Origin: Sphaerisporangium sp039871875
GTDB taxonomy: Bacteria; Actinomycetota; Actinomycetes; Streptosporangiales; Streptosporangiaceae
DNA: 64,000 nt
Direction of reading: 5' to 3'
Assembly (NCBI RefSeq): GCF_039871875.1
Contig: NZ_JBDPMD010000006.1
Span: forward strand, 62,001 to 126,000
Shown: in pieces, positions 16,879 through 25,222 of the stretch
Layout of the letters: each line of letters opens with the position of its first letter
Position numbering within the stretch: position 1 is the first letter of the stretch
Notes under the pieces: model-generated
What the model was told of the DNA's origin: nothing
Seen by the model: the letters and a program-made list of their open reading frames with translations, nothing else
Database searches by the model: none
Program-made: the position numbers and the translations under genes

Positions 16879-18075
16879 ATGACCCACGCTGAGTCCCACC
16901 CGGTCACCTACCCCATGTTCCGGGAGAGCCCGCTCGACCCGCCCGCCGAGCTAGGCCGCTGGCGCGAGGAGGACCCGGTGCGGCCCATGGTCTTCGCCGA
17001 CGGCCACATCGGCTGGCTGGCGGTGAGCCACGCGGCGGTGCGTGCCGTCCTGGCCGACCCCCGTTTCAGCACCCGCGTGGAACTGTTGCACCCGCCGGTG
17101 GGGCAGCGGCTCAGCCAGGTGACGCGCCGCGTGATGCCCGGTTTCTTCATCCGTCTCGACCCGCCCGAGCACACCCGCTTCCGCAAGTTGCTCACCGGGC
17201 AGTTCACCGTGCGCCGCATGAAGCAGCTCGAACCCCGTATCGAGAAGATCACCGGTGACCGCCTGGACGCCATGGAGAGCGGCGGCGCCCCCGCCGACCT
17301 GGTGAAGGACTTCGCGCTCCCCATCCCGTCCCTGGTCATCTGCGAACTGCTCGGCGTGCCGTACTCCGACCACGAGCGCTTCCAGCGCGACTCCAGCGCC
17401 CTGCTCAATCTGGAGTCCAGCCCCGAACGCGTCCGCGATGCCCTGGACGGCCTGGCCGCCTACCTCGGCGATCTGGTGCTCCGTAAGCACGACGACCCCG
17501 GCGACGACCTGATCAGCGGCCTGATCGCCGCCGGCGGCCTGACCGTCGAGGAGATCACCGGCGCCTCCCTGCTCCTCCTGATCGCCGGCCACGAGACCAC
17601 CGCCAACATGCTCGCTCTCGGCACCTACACGCTGCTGCGCCACCCCGACCAGTTGGCCGCCCTCCGCGACAACCCCGCCCTCATCGACACCACGGTGGAG
17701 GAACTGCTCCGTTTCCTCTCCATCGTCCACCTCGGCCCCGTCCGCGCCGCAGTGGAGGACCTGGAACTCGAAGGCCACCCGATCAAGGCGGGCCAGAACG
17801 TGGCCCTGTCCCTCGCCGCCGCCAACCGCGACCCCGCCCGCTACGACGCCCCCGACACCCTCGACATCACCCGCGACGCCCTCGGCCACGTCTCCTTCGG
17901 CCACGGCATCCACCAGTGCCTCGGCCAGCAGCTGGCCCGCATAGAGATGCGCATCGCCTACCCGGCCCTGTTCCGCCGCTTCCCCGCCCTCCAGCTCGCC
18001 GTCCCCGCCGACGAGATCCCGCTCCGCTCCAAGATGGCCATCTACGGAGTCCACCAACTCCCCGTCACCTGGTAG
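16879..18075 (+). CDS. Cytochrome P450
   Basis: A 398-residue bacterial class I P450. The I-helix oxygen-binding motif AGHETT is at 236-241, the ExxR pair near 275-278 (EELLR), and the haem-ligand loop FGHGIHQCLGQQLAR with Cys347. The size and N-terminus (no membrane anchor) indicate a soluble actinobacterial enzyme of the CYP105/107 style. The ATG at 16879 follows AAGGAG by 7 nt. It is followed 20 bp later by its ferredoxin and controlled by the divergent TetR, an arrangement typical of xenobiotic- or natural-product-type hydroxylases. The substrate is unknown. Confidence 0.95.
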   Translation: MTHAESHPVTYPMFRESPLDPPAELGRWREEDPVRPMVFADGHIGWLAVSHAAVRAVLADPRFSTRVELLHPPVGQRLSQVTRRVMPGFFIRLDPPEHTRFRKLLTGQFTVRRMKQLEPRIEKITGDRLDAMESGGAPADLVKDFALPIPSLVICELLGVPYSDHERFQRDSSALLNLESSPERVRDALDGLAAYLGDLVLRKHDDPGDDLISGLIAAGGLTVEEITGASLLLLIAGHETTANMLALGTYTLLRHPDQLAALRDNPALIDTTVEELLRFLSIVHLGPVRAAVEDLELEGHPIKAGQNVALSLAAANRDPARYDAPDTLDITRDALGHVSFGHGIHQCLGQQLARIEMRIAYPALFRRFPALQLAVPADEIPLRSKMAIYGVHQLPVTW

Positions 18076-18095
18076 TGAAAGGAGGCGGCCACGAC

Positions 18096-18293
18096 ATGCG
18101 GATCACGGCGGACACGTCCCGCTGCATCGGCGCAGGCATGTGCGTCCTGACGGCCCCCGAGCTGTTCGACCAGAACGACGACGACGGCACCGTCATCCTC
18201 CTCGAGGAAACCCCCTCACCCACCTCCCGCGACACCGCCCGGCGCGCCGTCCGCTCCTGCCCGTCCGGTGCCCTGTCGATATCGGACGATTGA
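18096..18293 (+). CDS. [3Fe-4S] ferredoxin partner of the P450
   Basis: A 65-residue ferredoxin. The cluster ligands are C10-x5-C16 (CIGAGMC, with Ala13 where a [4Fe-4S] protein has the middle Cys) and C55-Pro, the [3Fe-4S] pattern of P450 redox partners in actinobacteria. The start has a strong AAAGGAGG 10 nt upstream, 20 bp after the P450 stop. It would pass electrons from a ferredoxin reductase encoded elsewhere to the P450. Confidence 0.95.
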   Translation: MRITADTSRCIGAGMCVLTAPELFDQNDDDGTVILLEETPSPTSRDTARRAVRSCPSGALSISDD

Positions 18294-18323
18294 GAAAGCC
18301 GTCTTCCTCGGCCGCGAGATGAG

Positions 18324-18338
18324 AGATTTGACAAATCT
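18324..18338. promoter_or_regulatory. Inverted repeat overlapping a TTGACA -35 box
   Basis: AGATTT and AAATCT are perfect 6-bp inverted arms around GAC, and the centre reads TTGACA (18328-18333), a consensus -35 hexamer 30 bp upstream of the next ATG. The surrounding stretch is much richer in A/T than the rest of the window. It looks like a repressible promoter of the following hypothetical gene. Confidence 0.4.
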
Positions 18339-18362
18339 ACGATTCTGGGCGGTTGATGATTC

Positions 18363-19010
18363 ATGGCTGAATGGTCCGATGACGTCATGGCGGAAGGGTG
18401 GCGCCAGGCATGCCTTCTCCGCGAAAGATTGCTGACGGGAAGCAGTGTTCCGCTGCTCGCCCCACCGAATACGATTCGGTTGTTTCCCGGTGAGGTGGTC
18501 CACGCCAGCGCGCCGATGCGGCACGAGGTGTGGTACGGCATGGACGTGACGTACTCGCAGTCCGTGGTGGCCTTCGGGGGGCCGGTGCTGTTCGCGGCCG
18601 GCCTCCTGGCCAGCGCGGTGGGCAACGCCAGGGCGAGGAGCAACGCCGCGCGGATGGCGGCGGAGCAGTGGCGGTTTCACGGCGAGAATCAGACAATTCT
18701 CACCAATCACCGCATATTAGCTTTCGCGGGCGGCCGGTGGCTGACCTGGGCGCACCAGTCCGTCATGGAGTTATGGGCCGCACCCCGGGAATTCGCGGTG
18801 GTTTTGGTGTTTTCCGGCATAGATCCTTTACGGCTGACCGGGCCGGCCGCGCCGTGGTTCGCGGTCGCACTGGCATTCATTCTCTACGGCCAGGGATTCC
18901 TGGCGGAACGTCCCGAGTTCCAGGGGATGGGTACCCTGCGAGCACACCCGCAGCGTGCCTCCGGTCCGAATGCCCTCGGCCCCGGCGAGGAAGGCCGGGC
19001 GAGGGGCTGA
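18363..19010 (+). CDS. Hypothetical protein with hydrophobic segments
   Basis: A 215-residue protein I do not recognise. It has a hydrophobic stretch around 71-87 (VVAFGGPVLFAAGLLASAV), another near 165-180 (WFAVALAFILYGQGF), and a central WRFHGENQTILTNHRILAF that looks like the 'nucleic-acid-free' PH-like segment seen in small bacterial membrane proteins. Codon use is atypical: many codons end in A or T (AAT, ATT, TTA), unlike its neighbours, and the upstream spacer is AT-rich, so recent acquisition is possible. There is no clear RBS before the ATG. Confidence 0.55.
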   Translation: MAEWSDDVMAEGWRQACLLRERLLTGSSVPLLAPPNTIRLFPGEVVHASAPMRHEVWYGMDVTYSQSVVAFGGPVLFAAGLLASAVGNARARSNAARMAAEQWRFHGENQTILTNHRILAFAGGRWLTWAHQSVMELWAAPREFAVVLVFSGIDPLRLTGPAAPWFAVALAFILYGQGFLAERPEFQGMGTLRAHPQRASGPNALGPGEEGRARG

Positions 19011-19102
19011 AGCCACGCCGGCGGCACCGTGCCCGGCCCGGAGTGCCGTGACGGCCGCGTGTCCACGGCCGACGGCGAGCCGGCGTCCTCGCGGGGGAGT
19101 GG

Positions 19103-19783
19103 CTACCCTCCCGGCATGGAGTGGCCCGGCATCGCCGGAGCGCCATCGGAGCCCTGGTGGCCGCCGAGGCGGATGGTGCCGCCGAGTTGGGCGCGGAAGT
19201 GTTCCAGCATCTGCTGGGTGTTGCCGACGAGGATCCAGCGGGTGCCGACCAGGTAGGCGCCGCCGTAGTCGACGGCGTCGGCGAGCCACTGGTCCTTGCC
19301 CTGGTCGGTGGCGAAGGTCGTGATGGAGTACTGGCCCTGCGGCGTCTTGCACATGCCCTGGCGGAGTTCGGCCGCGTCCACCTGCATGGCCGGCTTCGCG
19401 CAGCCGGTGCGGGCGGCGAGCTCCTCCAGGGTGGCGGGGCCGCCCGCGGGGCCGCGGGAGGTGCCGAAGCCGGTGACGATCAGCGTCCCGGCCAGTGCCG
19501 CCGCCACGGCGAGCGCCAGGAGGCCGGCCGTCACACCCCGCCGCGGGGGGACGGCCCGCGCAGGCGGGTGGAGGACCGCCTGCGCGGGCGGATCGGGGAC
19601 CTCCGCCTGGAGAGCGTTCTCCGAGGCGGGGGTGTCCGTGGTGCCGGTGTCCCCGGGGGGTACGGTCGCCGGAGCAGTGGCTTTCACCGTCCCCGGGGAC
19701 CCGGCGGTCACGGTTCCCCGTACCTGGTCTGTCTCCCCGGCAGCGCCTTCAGGCGGGGAGACGGTCCGGTGCGGGGACGTCAT
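19103..19783 (-). CDS. Membrane-anchored paralogue of the upstream lipoprotein
   Basis: 226 residues: a Pro/Thr-rich cytoplasmic or linker N-terminus of about 90 residues, one transmembrane helix (GVTAGLLALAVAAALAGTLIVTGFG), then an extracytoplasmic domain with the segment ELAARTGCAKPAMQVDAAEL and YLVGTRWILVG. That domain is clearly homologous to the whole mature part of the preceding gene, including two cysteines (TGC and GMC). The ATG overlaps the preceding TGA as ATGA, so they are translated together. Function unknown; a paired extracytoplasmic binding or sensing role is conceivable. Confidence 0.75.
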   Translation of the reverse strand: MTSPHRTVSPPEGAAGETDQVRGTVTAGSPGTVKATAPATVPPGDTGTTDTPASENALQAEVPDPPAQAVLHPPARAVPPRRGVTAGLLALAVAAALAGTLIVTGFGTSRGPAGGPATLEELAARTGCAKPAMQVDAAELRQGMCKTPQGQYSITTFATDQGKDQWLADAVDYGGAYLVGTRWILVGNTQQMLEHFRAQLGGTIRLGGHQGSDGAPAMPGHSMPGG

Positions 19784-20220
19784 GGGGCGGCGGTGACCAG
19801 GTTGCCGCCCACCTTCTCGCTGAAGGTCTGCAGCAGGCCGGTGTCGTTGCCGGCGATGACCCAGCGGGTGCCGACCAGGTAGGAGCCGCCCCACTTCCTG
19901 GCCTCGTCCAGCCACTTCTGCTTGCCGTCGTCGGTGGAGAACGTCGTCACGGTGTACTGGCCCTTACTGGTCTTGCACACCCCCTGGCGCAGCTCGTCCG
20001 CGTCGGTCTGCACCTCCGGCTTCTTGCAGCCGGTGCGGTTGGCGAGCTGCTTGAGGGTCGCGGGCGGCCCGGGGTTGACGGGCGCGGCGGCGTCCCCCGC
20101 GGCGGCCGGCGTGCTCGGGACGTCACCGCCGCCGCAGGCGCTGAGCAGTCCCAGCGCGAGGACCGCGCCCGCCAGAGCGGCCGCCCGTGCCGCGTTCGTG
20201 GTGAGGCCGAGGCTTCCCAT
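19780..20220 (-). CDS. Putative lipoprotein, tandem paralogue of the following gene
   Basis: A 146-residue exported protein with a lipobox LGLLSACGGGD; the Cys should be lipidated and the protein anchored to the outer face of the membrane. The mature domain (LKQLANRTGCKKPEVQTDADELRQGVCK...YLVGTRWVIAGND) has two cysteines that could form a disulphide and is repeated in the next gene. I chose the ATG at 20220 because GGGAGA lies 7 nt upstream; in-frame starts at 20235 and 20247 have poorer context. Function unknown. Confidence 0.78.
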   Translation of the reverse strand: MGSLGLTTNAARAAALAGAVLALGLLSACGGGDVPSTPAAAGDAAAPVNPGPPATLKQLANRTGCKKPEVQTDADELRQGVCKTSKGQYTVTTFSTDDGKQKWLDEARKWGGSYLVGTRWVIAGNDTGLLQTFSEKVGGNLVTAAP

Positions 20221-20442
20221 GGCAAGTTCTCCCATCCGTGCCTTCACGAGGTCACCGCCACCGGGTACGGCGCCGGCGCCCCTGCGGTTCACCCGAGTTC
20301 GGGAGAACTGAGGACAGAGTGATTCGTGATGAATTCGAAAGATTTCGTGATCCCGTCGAACCGAACCTCCGGAGGCCGCGTACCTCACGCCGATGGGGCA
20401 CCAACCACGCCGCCCTGAGAACAGACTCCGGGAGGAGTTCGA

Positions 20443-22374
20443 ATGATCCGAATCCAGCACAGACGGCGGTTCAGGCCCGTCCTGAGCATCGCCCTGGGTG
20501 GGGCAGGCCTCAGCATGGTCCTGGCGAGCCTGACCCCGGCTGGGCGGCCGATAAGCGCGGACCTGTCCTTGTCGGCCGCTCCCGCCGCCGCCTCGCGTGT
20601 CGTTTCCGCAGGCGGGGCAAAGGCCGTCGACTGTCCCTCGGTCGCCGACCAACTGGGCGACGTGCCCACCGCGGTGGCCGCCGAGGTGGAACGGAACCTG
20701 GACCTGCTGGACGCCCAGATCGCCGAGGCGAACCGCCGCCTGGCCCAGACGCGCGGGCAGAGCTCGTCCTTCATCCGCGACGCCGTACTGAACCCCCTGC
20801 GCGACAAGCGCCGCGCCACCCTCGACCGCATAACGATAGCCCTCAGCCGCACGGGCCAGCAGCCCGAGGGCCTGCAGGACCTCGCCGCCTGCTCGCTCAG
20901 CACCGGCTCGGCGAGCGGCCAGAACCCCACCGCGTCCGCCTCGCCCACCGCCTCCGCGGAGCCGACCGACGAACCCGCCGACGAGCCCACCGCGTCGGCC
21001 CAGCCGTCGGCGTCCCCCACCTCCTCGTCCGGGGCCGGCAACGGCGCGGCCCGCACGGTCGTCTGCCCCTCGGTGGCCGACGAACTGCCGGACGTCCCCG
21101 CCGCGGCGCAGCAGGCCGTCCAGCGTGACCTCACCACGCTCGACCGGCAGATCGCCCAGGCCAACCAGCGGCTCAGCAGGCTCGGCAACCGGGCGAGCAC
21201 GAACCAGGTGCGCGCCGCGGTCCTGACCCCGCTGCGCCTCGCCCGGGCCGTCGTCATCAACCGCATCACGCAGACCCTGCGCCGCGCCGGCGTCCGCACC
21301 GGCAACCTGCAGGGCCTCGCCAACTGCTCCCTCGGCAACGCCGGCGATGGCGGGCAGAGCCCGTCGCCCAGCCCGACCGGCACGGAGGACCCGACCGCGT
21401 CGCCGTCGCCCACCGGCACCGGCGACCCGAGCGCGAGCCCCACGGCCAGCCCGACCGGCTCGGCCACGCCGTCCCCGAGCGGGAGCGGCGGCGCCAACGG
21501 CCCTTCACCTGACGACTTCGTGAACATCCGCGACGTCCAGCCGAACGTGAACCGGCCGGCCGTGCAGCAGAACGGCTCGCGCGGTACGTTCGTCTCCAAC
21601 TGCGGCCGCAACGAGAACGGCCACCACAACAGCGACAACGTCATCGTGGCGCCCGGCGTGACCAACGGAGCCCACCACGTGCACGACTACGTCGGCAACC
21701 TGGACGCCAACGGCTTCTCCACCAACGAGAGCCTCCAGGCGGCCGGGACCACCTGCACCAACGGCGACAAGTCCACGCACTACTGGCCGGTGCTGCGCCT
21801 GCAGAACCGCCCGGGCCCCGACGCCGACAAGCCCGGCGGCGGCCTGGACGGCAACGTCGGCCAGATCGTGCGCCCGGCGTCGGTGACGCTGACCCTGCGC
21901 GGCAACCCCACCAGCAAGGTGGTCGCCATGCCGCTGTTCCTGCGCATCATCACCGGTGACGCCAAGTCGTTCACCAACGGCACGACCAACGCCAACGCCC
22001 GCTGGACCTGCACCGGCTTCGAGAACCGCCAGTTGCGCGACAAGTACCCGATCTGCCCGCGCGGCAGCCAGGTCGTCCGCTTGCTGCAGTTCCAGAGCTG
22101 CTGGGACGGCAGCAACATCGACAGCGCCAACCACCGCACGCACGTGGCCTTCGCCGCGGCGGACGGGACCTGCCCGAACGGCTTCAAGGCGATTCCCGCC
22201 CTCGAGCAGCGGATCACCTACAACGTGCCGCCGGGCCCGGGTTTCGCGCTGGACAGCTTCCCCGAGCAGTTGCACAAGCCGGTGACCGACCACGGCGACT
22301 TCATCAACGTCATGTCCGACGCCCTCATGAAGCGGGCCGTCGACTGCATCAACAGCGGCAGGCGCTGCGGCTGA
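20443..22374 (+). CDS. Secreted DUF1996 protein with duplicated N-terminal module
   Basis: 643 residues with an N-terminal signal-like region (VLSIALGGAGLSMVLASLTPAG). Two homologous modules of about 85 residues follow, each CPSVADxLxDVP...LDxQIAxAN(R/Q)RL...LRxA(G/S)xxxxxLQxLAxCSL, separated and followed by Ser/Pro/Thr-rich linkers. The C-terminal 280 residues are DUF1996 (RGTFVSNCGRNENGHHNSDNVIVAPGV...HHVHDYVGN), an extracellular domain found in actinobacteria and fungi with conserved His and Cys residues. Function is unknown; wall or polymer interaction is a reasonable guess. The ATG follows GGGAGGAG. A strong terminator lies 70 bp downstream. Confidence 0.85.
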   Translation: MIRIQHRRRFRPVLSIALGGAGLSMVLASLTPAGRPISADLSLSAAPAAASRVVSAGGAKAVDCPSVADQLGDVPTAVAAEVERNLDLLDAQIAEANRRLAQTRGQSSSFIRDAVLNPLRDKRRATLDRITIALSRTGQQPEGLQDLAACSLSTGSASGQNPTASASPTASAEPTDEPADEPTASAQPSASPTSSSGAGNGAARTVVCPSVADELPDVPAAAQQAVQRDLTTLDRQIAQANQRLSRLGNRASTNQVRAAVLTPLRLARAVVINRITQTLRRAGVRTGNLQGLANCSLGNAGDGGQSPSPSPTGTEDPTASPSPTGTGDPSASPTASPTGSATPSPSGSGGANGPSPDDFVNIRDVQPNVNRPAVQQNGSRGTFVSNCGRNENGHHNSDNVIVAPGVTNGAHHVHDYVGNLDANGFSTNESLQAAGTTCTNGDKSTHYWPVLRLQNRPGPDADKPGGGLDGNVGQIVRPASVTLTLRGNPTSKVVAMPLFLRIITGDAKSFTNGTTNANARWTCTGFENRQLRDKYPICPRGSQVVRLLQFQSCWDGSNIDSANHRTHVAFAAADGTCPNGFKAIPALEQRITYNVPPGPGFALDSFPEQLHKPVTDHGDFINVMSDALMKRAVDCINSGRRCG

Positions 22375-22443
22375 CACTCCCGGCCACGCACGCGGCGCCA
22401 CCCGCAGGCACCTGAAAGGAGGTACTGCCGCACTCCGCACAGC

Positions 22444-22479
22444 GCGACGCCCCGCGAGAGCCTCCTCGCGGGGCGTCGC
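22444..22479. terminator. Strong bidirectional terminator hairpin
   Basis: A perfect 15-bp stem, GCGACGCCCCGCGAG (22444-22458) with CTCGCGGGGCGTCGC (22465-22479), and a 6-nt loop. It lies between the 3' ends of the DUF1996 gene and the small Asp-rich gene on the other strand. Confidence 0.85.
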
Positions 22480-22520
22480 CGTGCCGCCGGGCCCCGGGGC
22501 CCTAGCGGTTCTCGCCGTCG

Positions 22521-22649
22521 CTATTCCTCGTCGTCGTCATCGTCGTCCCAGTCGTCGTCATCGCCGTTCCCGAAGAAGAGGTTCGGCGCGGCGGCGGCCA
22601 CCATGGCGGCGGTCAGCAGGATGCCGAGCGCGGTGAGTCGTTTGAGCAT
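22521..22649 (-). CDS. 42-residue exported Asp-rich peptide
   Basis: A short gene: MLKRLTALGILLTAAMVAAA begins a typical signal peptide or anchor, and the remainder ends in NLFFGNGDDDDWDDDDDDEE. The ATG at 22649 has GGAG at a good distance upstream, and the stop is followed by the shared terminator. The repetitive CGTCGT DNA at 22528-22562 is the Asp codon run rather than a noncoding microsatellite. Ten Asp and two Glu in the last 13 residues suggest cation (for example Ca2+) binding outside the cell; that is inference. Confidence 0.65.
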   Translation of the reverse strand: MLKRLTALGILLTAAMVAAAAPNLFFGNGDDDDWDDDDDDEE

Positions 22650-22856
22650 GGGAATCACTCCGTGCTTCGTGAGCGGCCTCGGGCGGCTCGCCCGGTGCCT
22701 ACGGAGCGTCGCAATGGCCTCCCGGGATGCGCCAGTACGGCGCGATACGGAACCACACTAATCACGCCTTCCCGGGTGGGTCACCCGGCGGGAGGCAAAC
22801 CCAGGGCATTCGTTCCGGCAAACCCGCGATCCTGGCCGGGGGAGTGGCCGGCCCAT

Positions 22857-22887
22857 TGACCTCAACAATGGTTGAGGTTCTAGGCTC
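22857..22887 (+). promoter_or_regulatory. MerR/SoxR-type promoter-operator of the ABC exporter
   Basis: TTGACC (22857-22862) and TAGGCT (22882-22887) are separated by 19 bp, the over-long spacing diagnostic of MerR-family activated promoters. The palindrome ACCTCAAC-aatg-GTTGAGGT (22860-22879) fills the spacer, and CCTCAA/TTGAGG arms are those of SoxR boxes. It lies about 93 bp upstream of the exporter start. No MerR or SoxR gene is present in the window. Confidence 0.75.
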
Positions 22888-22979
22888 GGTTGTACCGGGC
22901 CGAAAATGTCGTACCCGGCGCCTACATTGTGAAGCCGGTCGGAGGTCCCGACACGGTGACGACCCGGGGGTTTCGCGGG

Positions 22980-24863
22980 ATGGACATGGAAGTGACGGCG
23001 TGGCACTCGCTGTACAACGCGATGCACGCCCAACAGGACAAACGGCCGTTCTCCATGGCCACGTTACGGCGCATCGGAGGCTTCGCCCGGCCGCATCGCG
23101 TGACGCTGACATGGTTCCTGCTGCTCAGCGTGGTCACGGCCGTGCTCGCGGTCGCCACGCCGGTGATGGCGGGCCGGGTGGTGGACGCCATCGTGCGCGG
23201 CGCCGAGCTGCGGGTGGTGGTGTGGCTCGCCGTGCTCATCGCCGTGCTGGCGCTGGCCGACGCGGGGCTCGGCCTGGTGTCGCGATGGTTGTCGGCGCGC
23301 ATCGGTGAGGGGCTGATCCTCGACCTGCGCACCGCGGTGTTCGACCACGTGCAGCGCATGCCGGTCGCGTTCTTCACCCGCACCCGCACCGGCGCGCTGG
23401 TGAGCAGGCTCAACAACGACGTGATCGGCGCCCACCACACGTTCAGCAACATCCTGTCCGGGGTGGCGGGGAACGTCGTGACGCTCACGCTCACGCTGTT
23501 CGTGATGATCAGCCTGTCCTGGCAGATCACGCTGCTCGCGTTGCTGCTCCTGCCGGTGTTCGTGCTGCCCGCCCGGCGCATGGGCACCCGACTGGCCCGC
23601 ATGGAGCGCGAGGCGGCCAACCACAACGCCCACATGGGCACCCAGATGACCGAGCGGTTCTCCGCCCCCGGCGCCACCCTCATCAAGCTGTTCGGCCGCC
23701 CCGCCCACGAGTCGGCCGAGTTCGCCTCGCGGGCCCGGCGGGTCGCCGACATCGGGGTGCGCACCGCGATGGTGCAGTCGGTGTTCGTCACCGCCCTCAC
23801 CCTGGTGTCCGCGCTCGCGCTGGCCCTGGTGTACGGCCTCGGCGGCTTCTACTCCCTGAGCGGTCAGCTCGAGCCGGGCAACGTCGTGGCGCTGGCGCTG
23901 CTGCTCACCCGCCTGTACGCCCCGCTGACCGCCCTGGCCAGCGCCCGCGTCGAGGTGATGAGCGCCCTGGTCAGCTTCGAGCGCGTCTTCGAGGTCCTCG
24001 ACCTCAAGCCCCTCATCACCGAACGCCCCGGCGCCCGTCCCGTCCCCGACGGCCCGGTCTCCCTCACCTTCGAGCACGTCCGCTTCGCCTACCCGTCCGC
24101 CGACAAGGTCTCCCTGGCGTCCCTGGAGGAGGTCGCCACCCTGGACACCCGGGGCGGCGCCGAGGTCATCCACGACGTCACCTTCCACGCCGAACCCGGA
24201 CAGATGATCGCCCTCGTGGGGTCCTCCGGCGCCGGCAAGTCCACCCTCGCCCAGTTGGCCGTCCGCCTTTACGACGTGGACGCCGGCTCGGTCCGCCTCA
24301 ACGGCGTGGACATCAGAGACCTCACCGCCGACAGCATCCGCGAGACCGTCGGCATGGTCACCCAGGACGGCCACCTGTTCCACGAGTCCGTCCGCGACAA
24401 CCTCCTGCTGGCCGCCCCCGAAGCCACCGAGGACGACCTCTGGGACGCCCTCACCCGCGCCCGCCTGGACACCCTGATCCGCTCCCTCCCCGACGGCCTC
24501 GACACCATTGTCGGCGAACGGGGTTACCGCCTCTCCGGCGGCGAACGCCAACGCCTCACCATCGCGAGACTCCTCCTGGCCCGCCCGAGAGTGGTCATCC
24601 TCGACGAAGCCACGGCTCACCTCGACTCGACTTCCGAAGCCGCCGTCCAGGAGGCCCTGGGCGAAGCCCTGGAAGGCCGCACCGCCCTGGTGATCGCCCA
24701 CCGCCTGAGCACCATCCGCTCCGCCGACCAGATCCTGGTAATAGAGAACGGCCGGGTGATAGAACAAGGCACCCACACCGACCTCCTGGCCGCAGAAGGC
24801 CGCTACGAAGAACTCCACCGCACCCAGTTCACCAACACCCGCACCCCCGAACCCGCCGTTTGA
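22980..24863 (+). CDS. ABC exporter, fused permease-ATPase (multidrug/lipid type)
   Basis: About 627 residues: six transmembrane helices in the first 330 residues, then a nucleotide-binding domain with Walker A GSSGAGKST, signature LSGGE, Walker B VVILDEATAHLDS and the H-loop IAHRLST. This is the half-transporter layout of homo- or heterodimeric exporters. The start is taken at ATG 22980 (MDMEVTAWHSLYN), with a second ATG two codons later; the RBS is weak. Transcription most likely starts at the MerR-type promoter upstream, so induction by a redox-active or toxic small molecule is expected. No partner half-transporter is next to it. Confidence 0.9.
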   Translation: MDMEVTAWHSLYNAMHAQQDKRPFSMATLRRIGGFARPHRVTLTWFLLLSVVTAVLAVATPVMAGRVVDAIVRGAELRVVVWLAVLIAVLALADAGLGLVSRWLSARIGEGLILDLRTAVFDHVQRMPVAFFTRTRTGALVSRLNNDVIGAHHTFSNILSGVAGNVVTLTLTLFVMISLSWQITLLALLLLPVFVLPARRMGTRLARMEREAANHNAHMGTQMTERFSAPGATLIKLFGRPAHESAEFASRARRVADIGVRTAMVQSVFVTALTLVSALALALVYGLGGFYSLSGQLEPGNVVALALLLTRLYAPLTALASARVEVMSALVSFERVFEVLDLKPLITERPGARPVPDGPVSLTFEHVRFAYPSADKVSLASLEEVATLDTRGGAEVIHDVTFHAEPGQMIALVGSSGAGKSTLAQLAVRLYDVDAGSVRLNGVDIRDLTADSIRETVGMVTQDGHLFHESVRDNLLLAAPEATEDDLWDALTRARLDTLIRSLPDGLDTIVGERGYRLSGGERQRLTIARLLLARPRVVILDEATAHLDSTSEAAVQEALGEALEGRTALVIAHRLSTIRSADQILVIENGRVIEQGTHTDLLAAEGRYEELHRTQFTNTRTPEPAV

Positions 24864-25222
24864 CCCAACCCCCGCCACGGCACACCGGCTCCCCCCGCCG
24901 TACCTAGGCGAACCCGACCCGCCGCGCCGCGCTCCTTCCCAGCCCGGCCCGGCGGGTCACCCATGCGACACGACACCCCAGCCACGCCGCACGACCCCGC
25001 GCCCCACGAGCCATGACGGCGCCCTGACACCGGTCGCGCTCACGCGCTCGGAAACGGTGAAAGGTCGCGTTCACGTGCTTGGAAAGGTCGCGTTCACGCT
25101 GGTGAATGGTGCCTTCGGCGCAGTTCTTTCTGTGGCGACCCTCACCTGCCCGCAACCGCCCGCCGCGCAACAGGCCGCCGCCCCACTGTCCCCGCCGGCT
25201 GAGCCGCTGTCTTCGCTGAGCG
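24864..25222. repeat. 359-bp intergenic region with three short direct repeats
   Basis: Convergent gene ends and no gene. GGTCGCGYTCACG occurs at 25032-25044 (one mismatch), 25063-25075 and 25086-25098, with the second and third inside a 23-bp unit that repeats with GGAAA. An imperfect inverted repeat ACCCGCCG/CGGCGGGT (about 24918-24951) may terminate the exporter transcript. Confidence 0.45.

Noticed and set aside
18324..18338. AGATTTGACAAATCT as a terminator of the ferredoxin gene
   Set aside because: The stem is only 6 bp and A/T-rich with a 3-nt loop; its centre is a consensus -35 box, so a promoter/operator reading is better.
22528..22562. CGTCGT-type microsatellite
   Set aside because: On the minus strand it is the Asp codon run of a short gene with its own RBS, start and stop.
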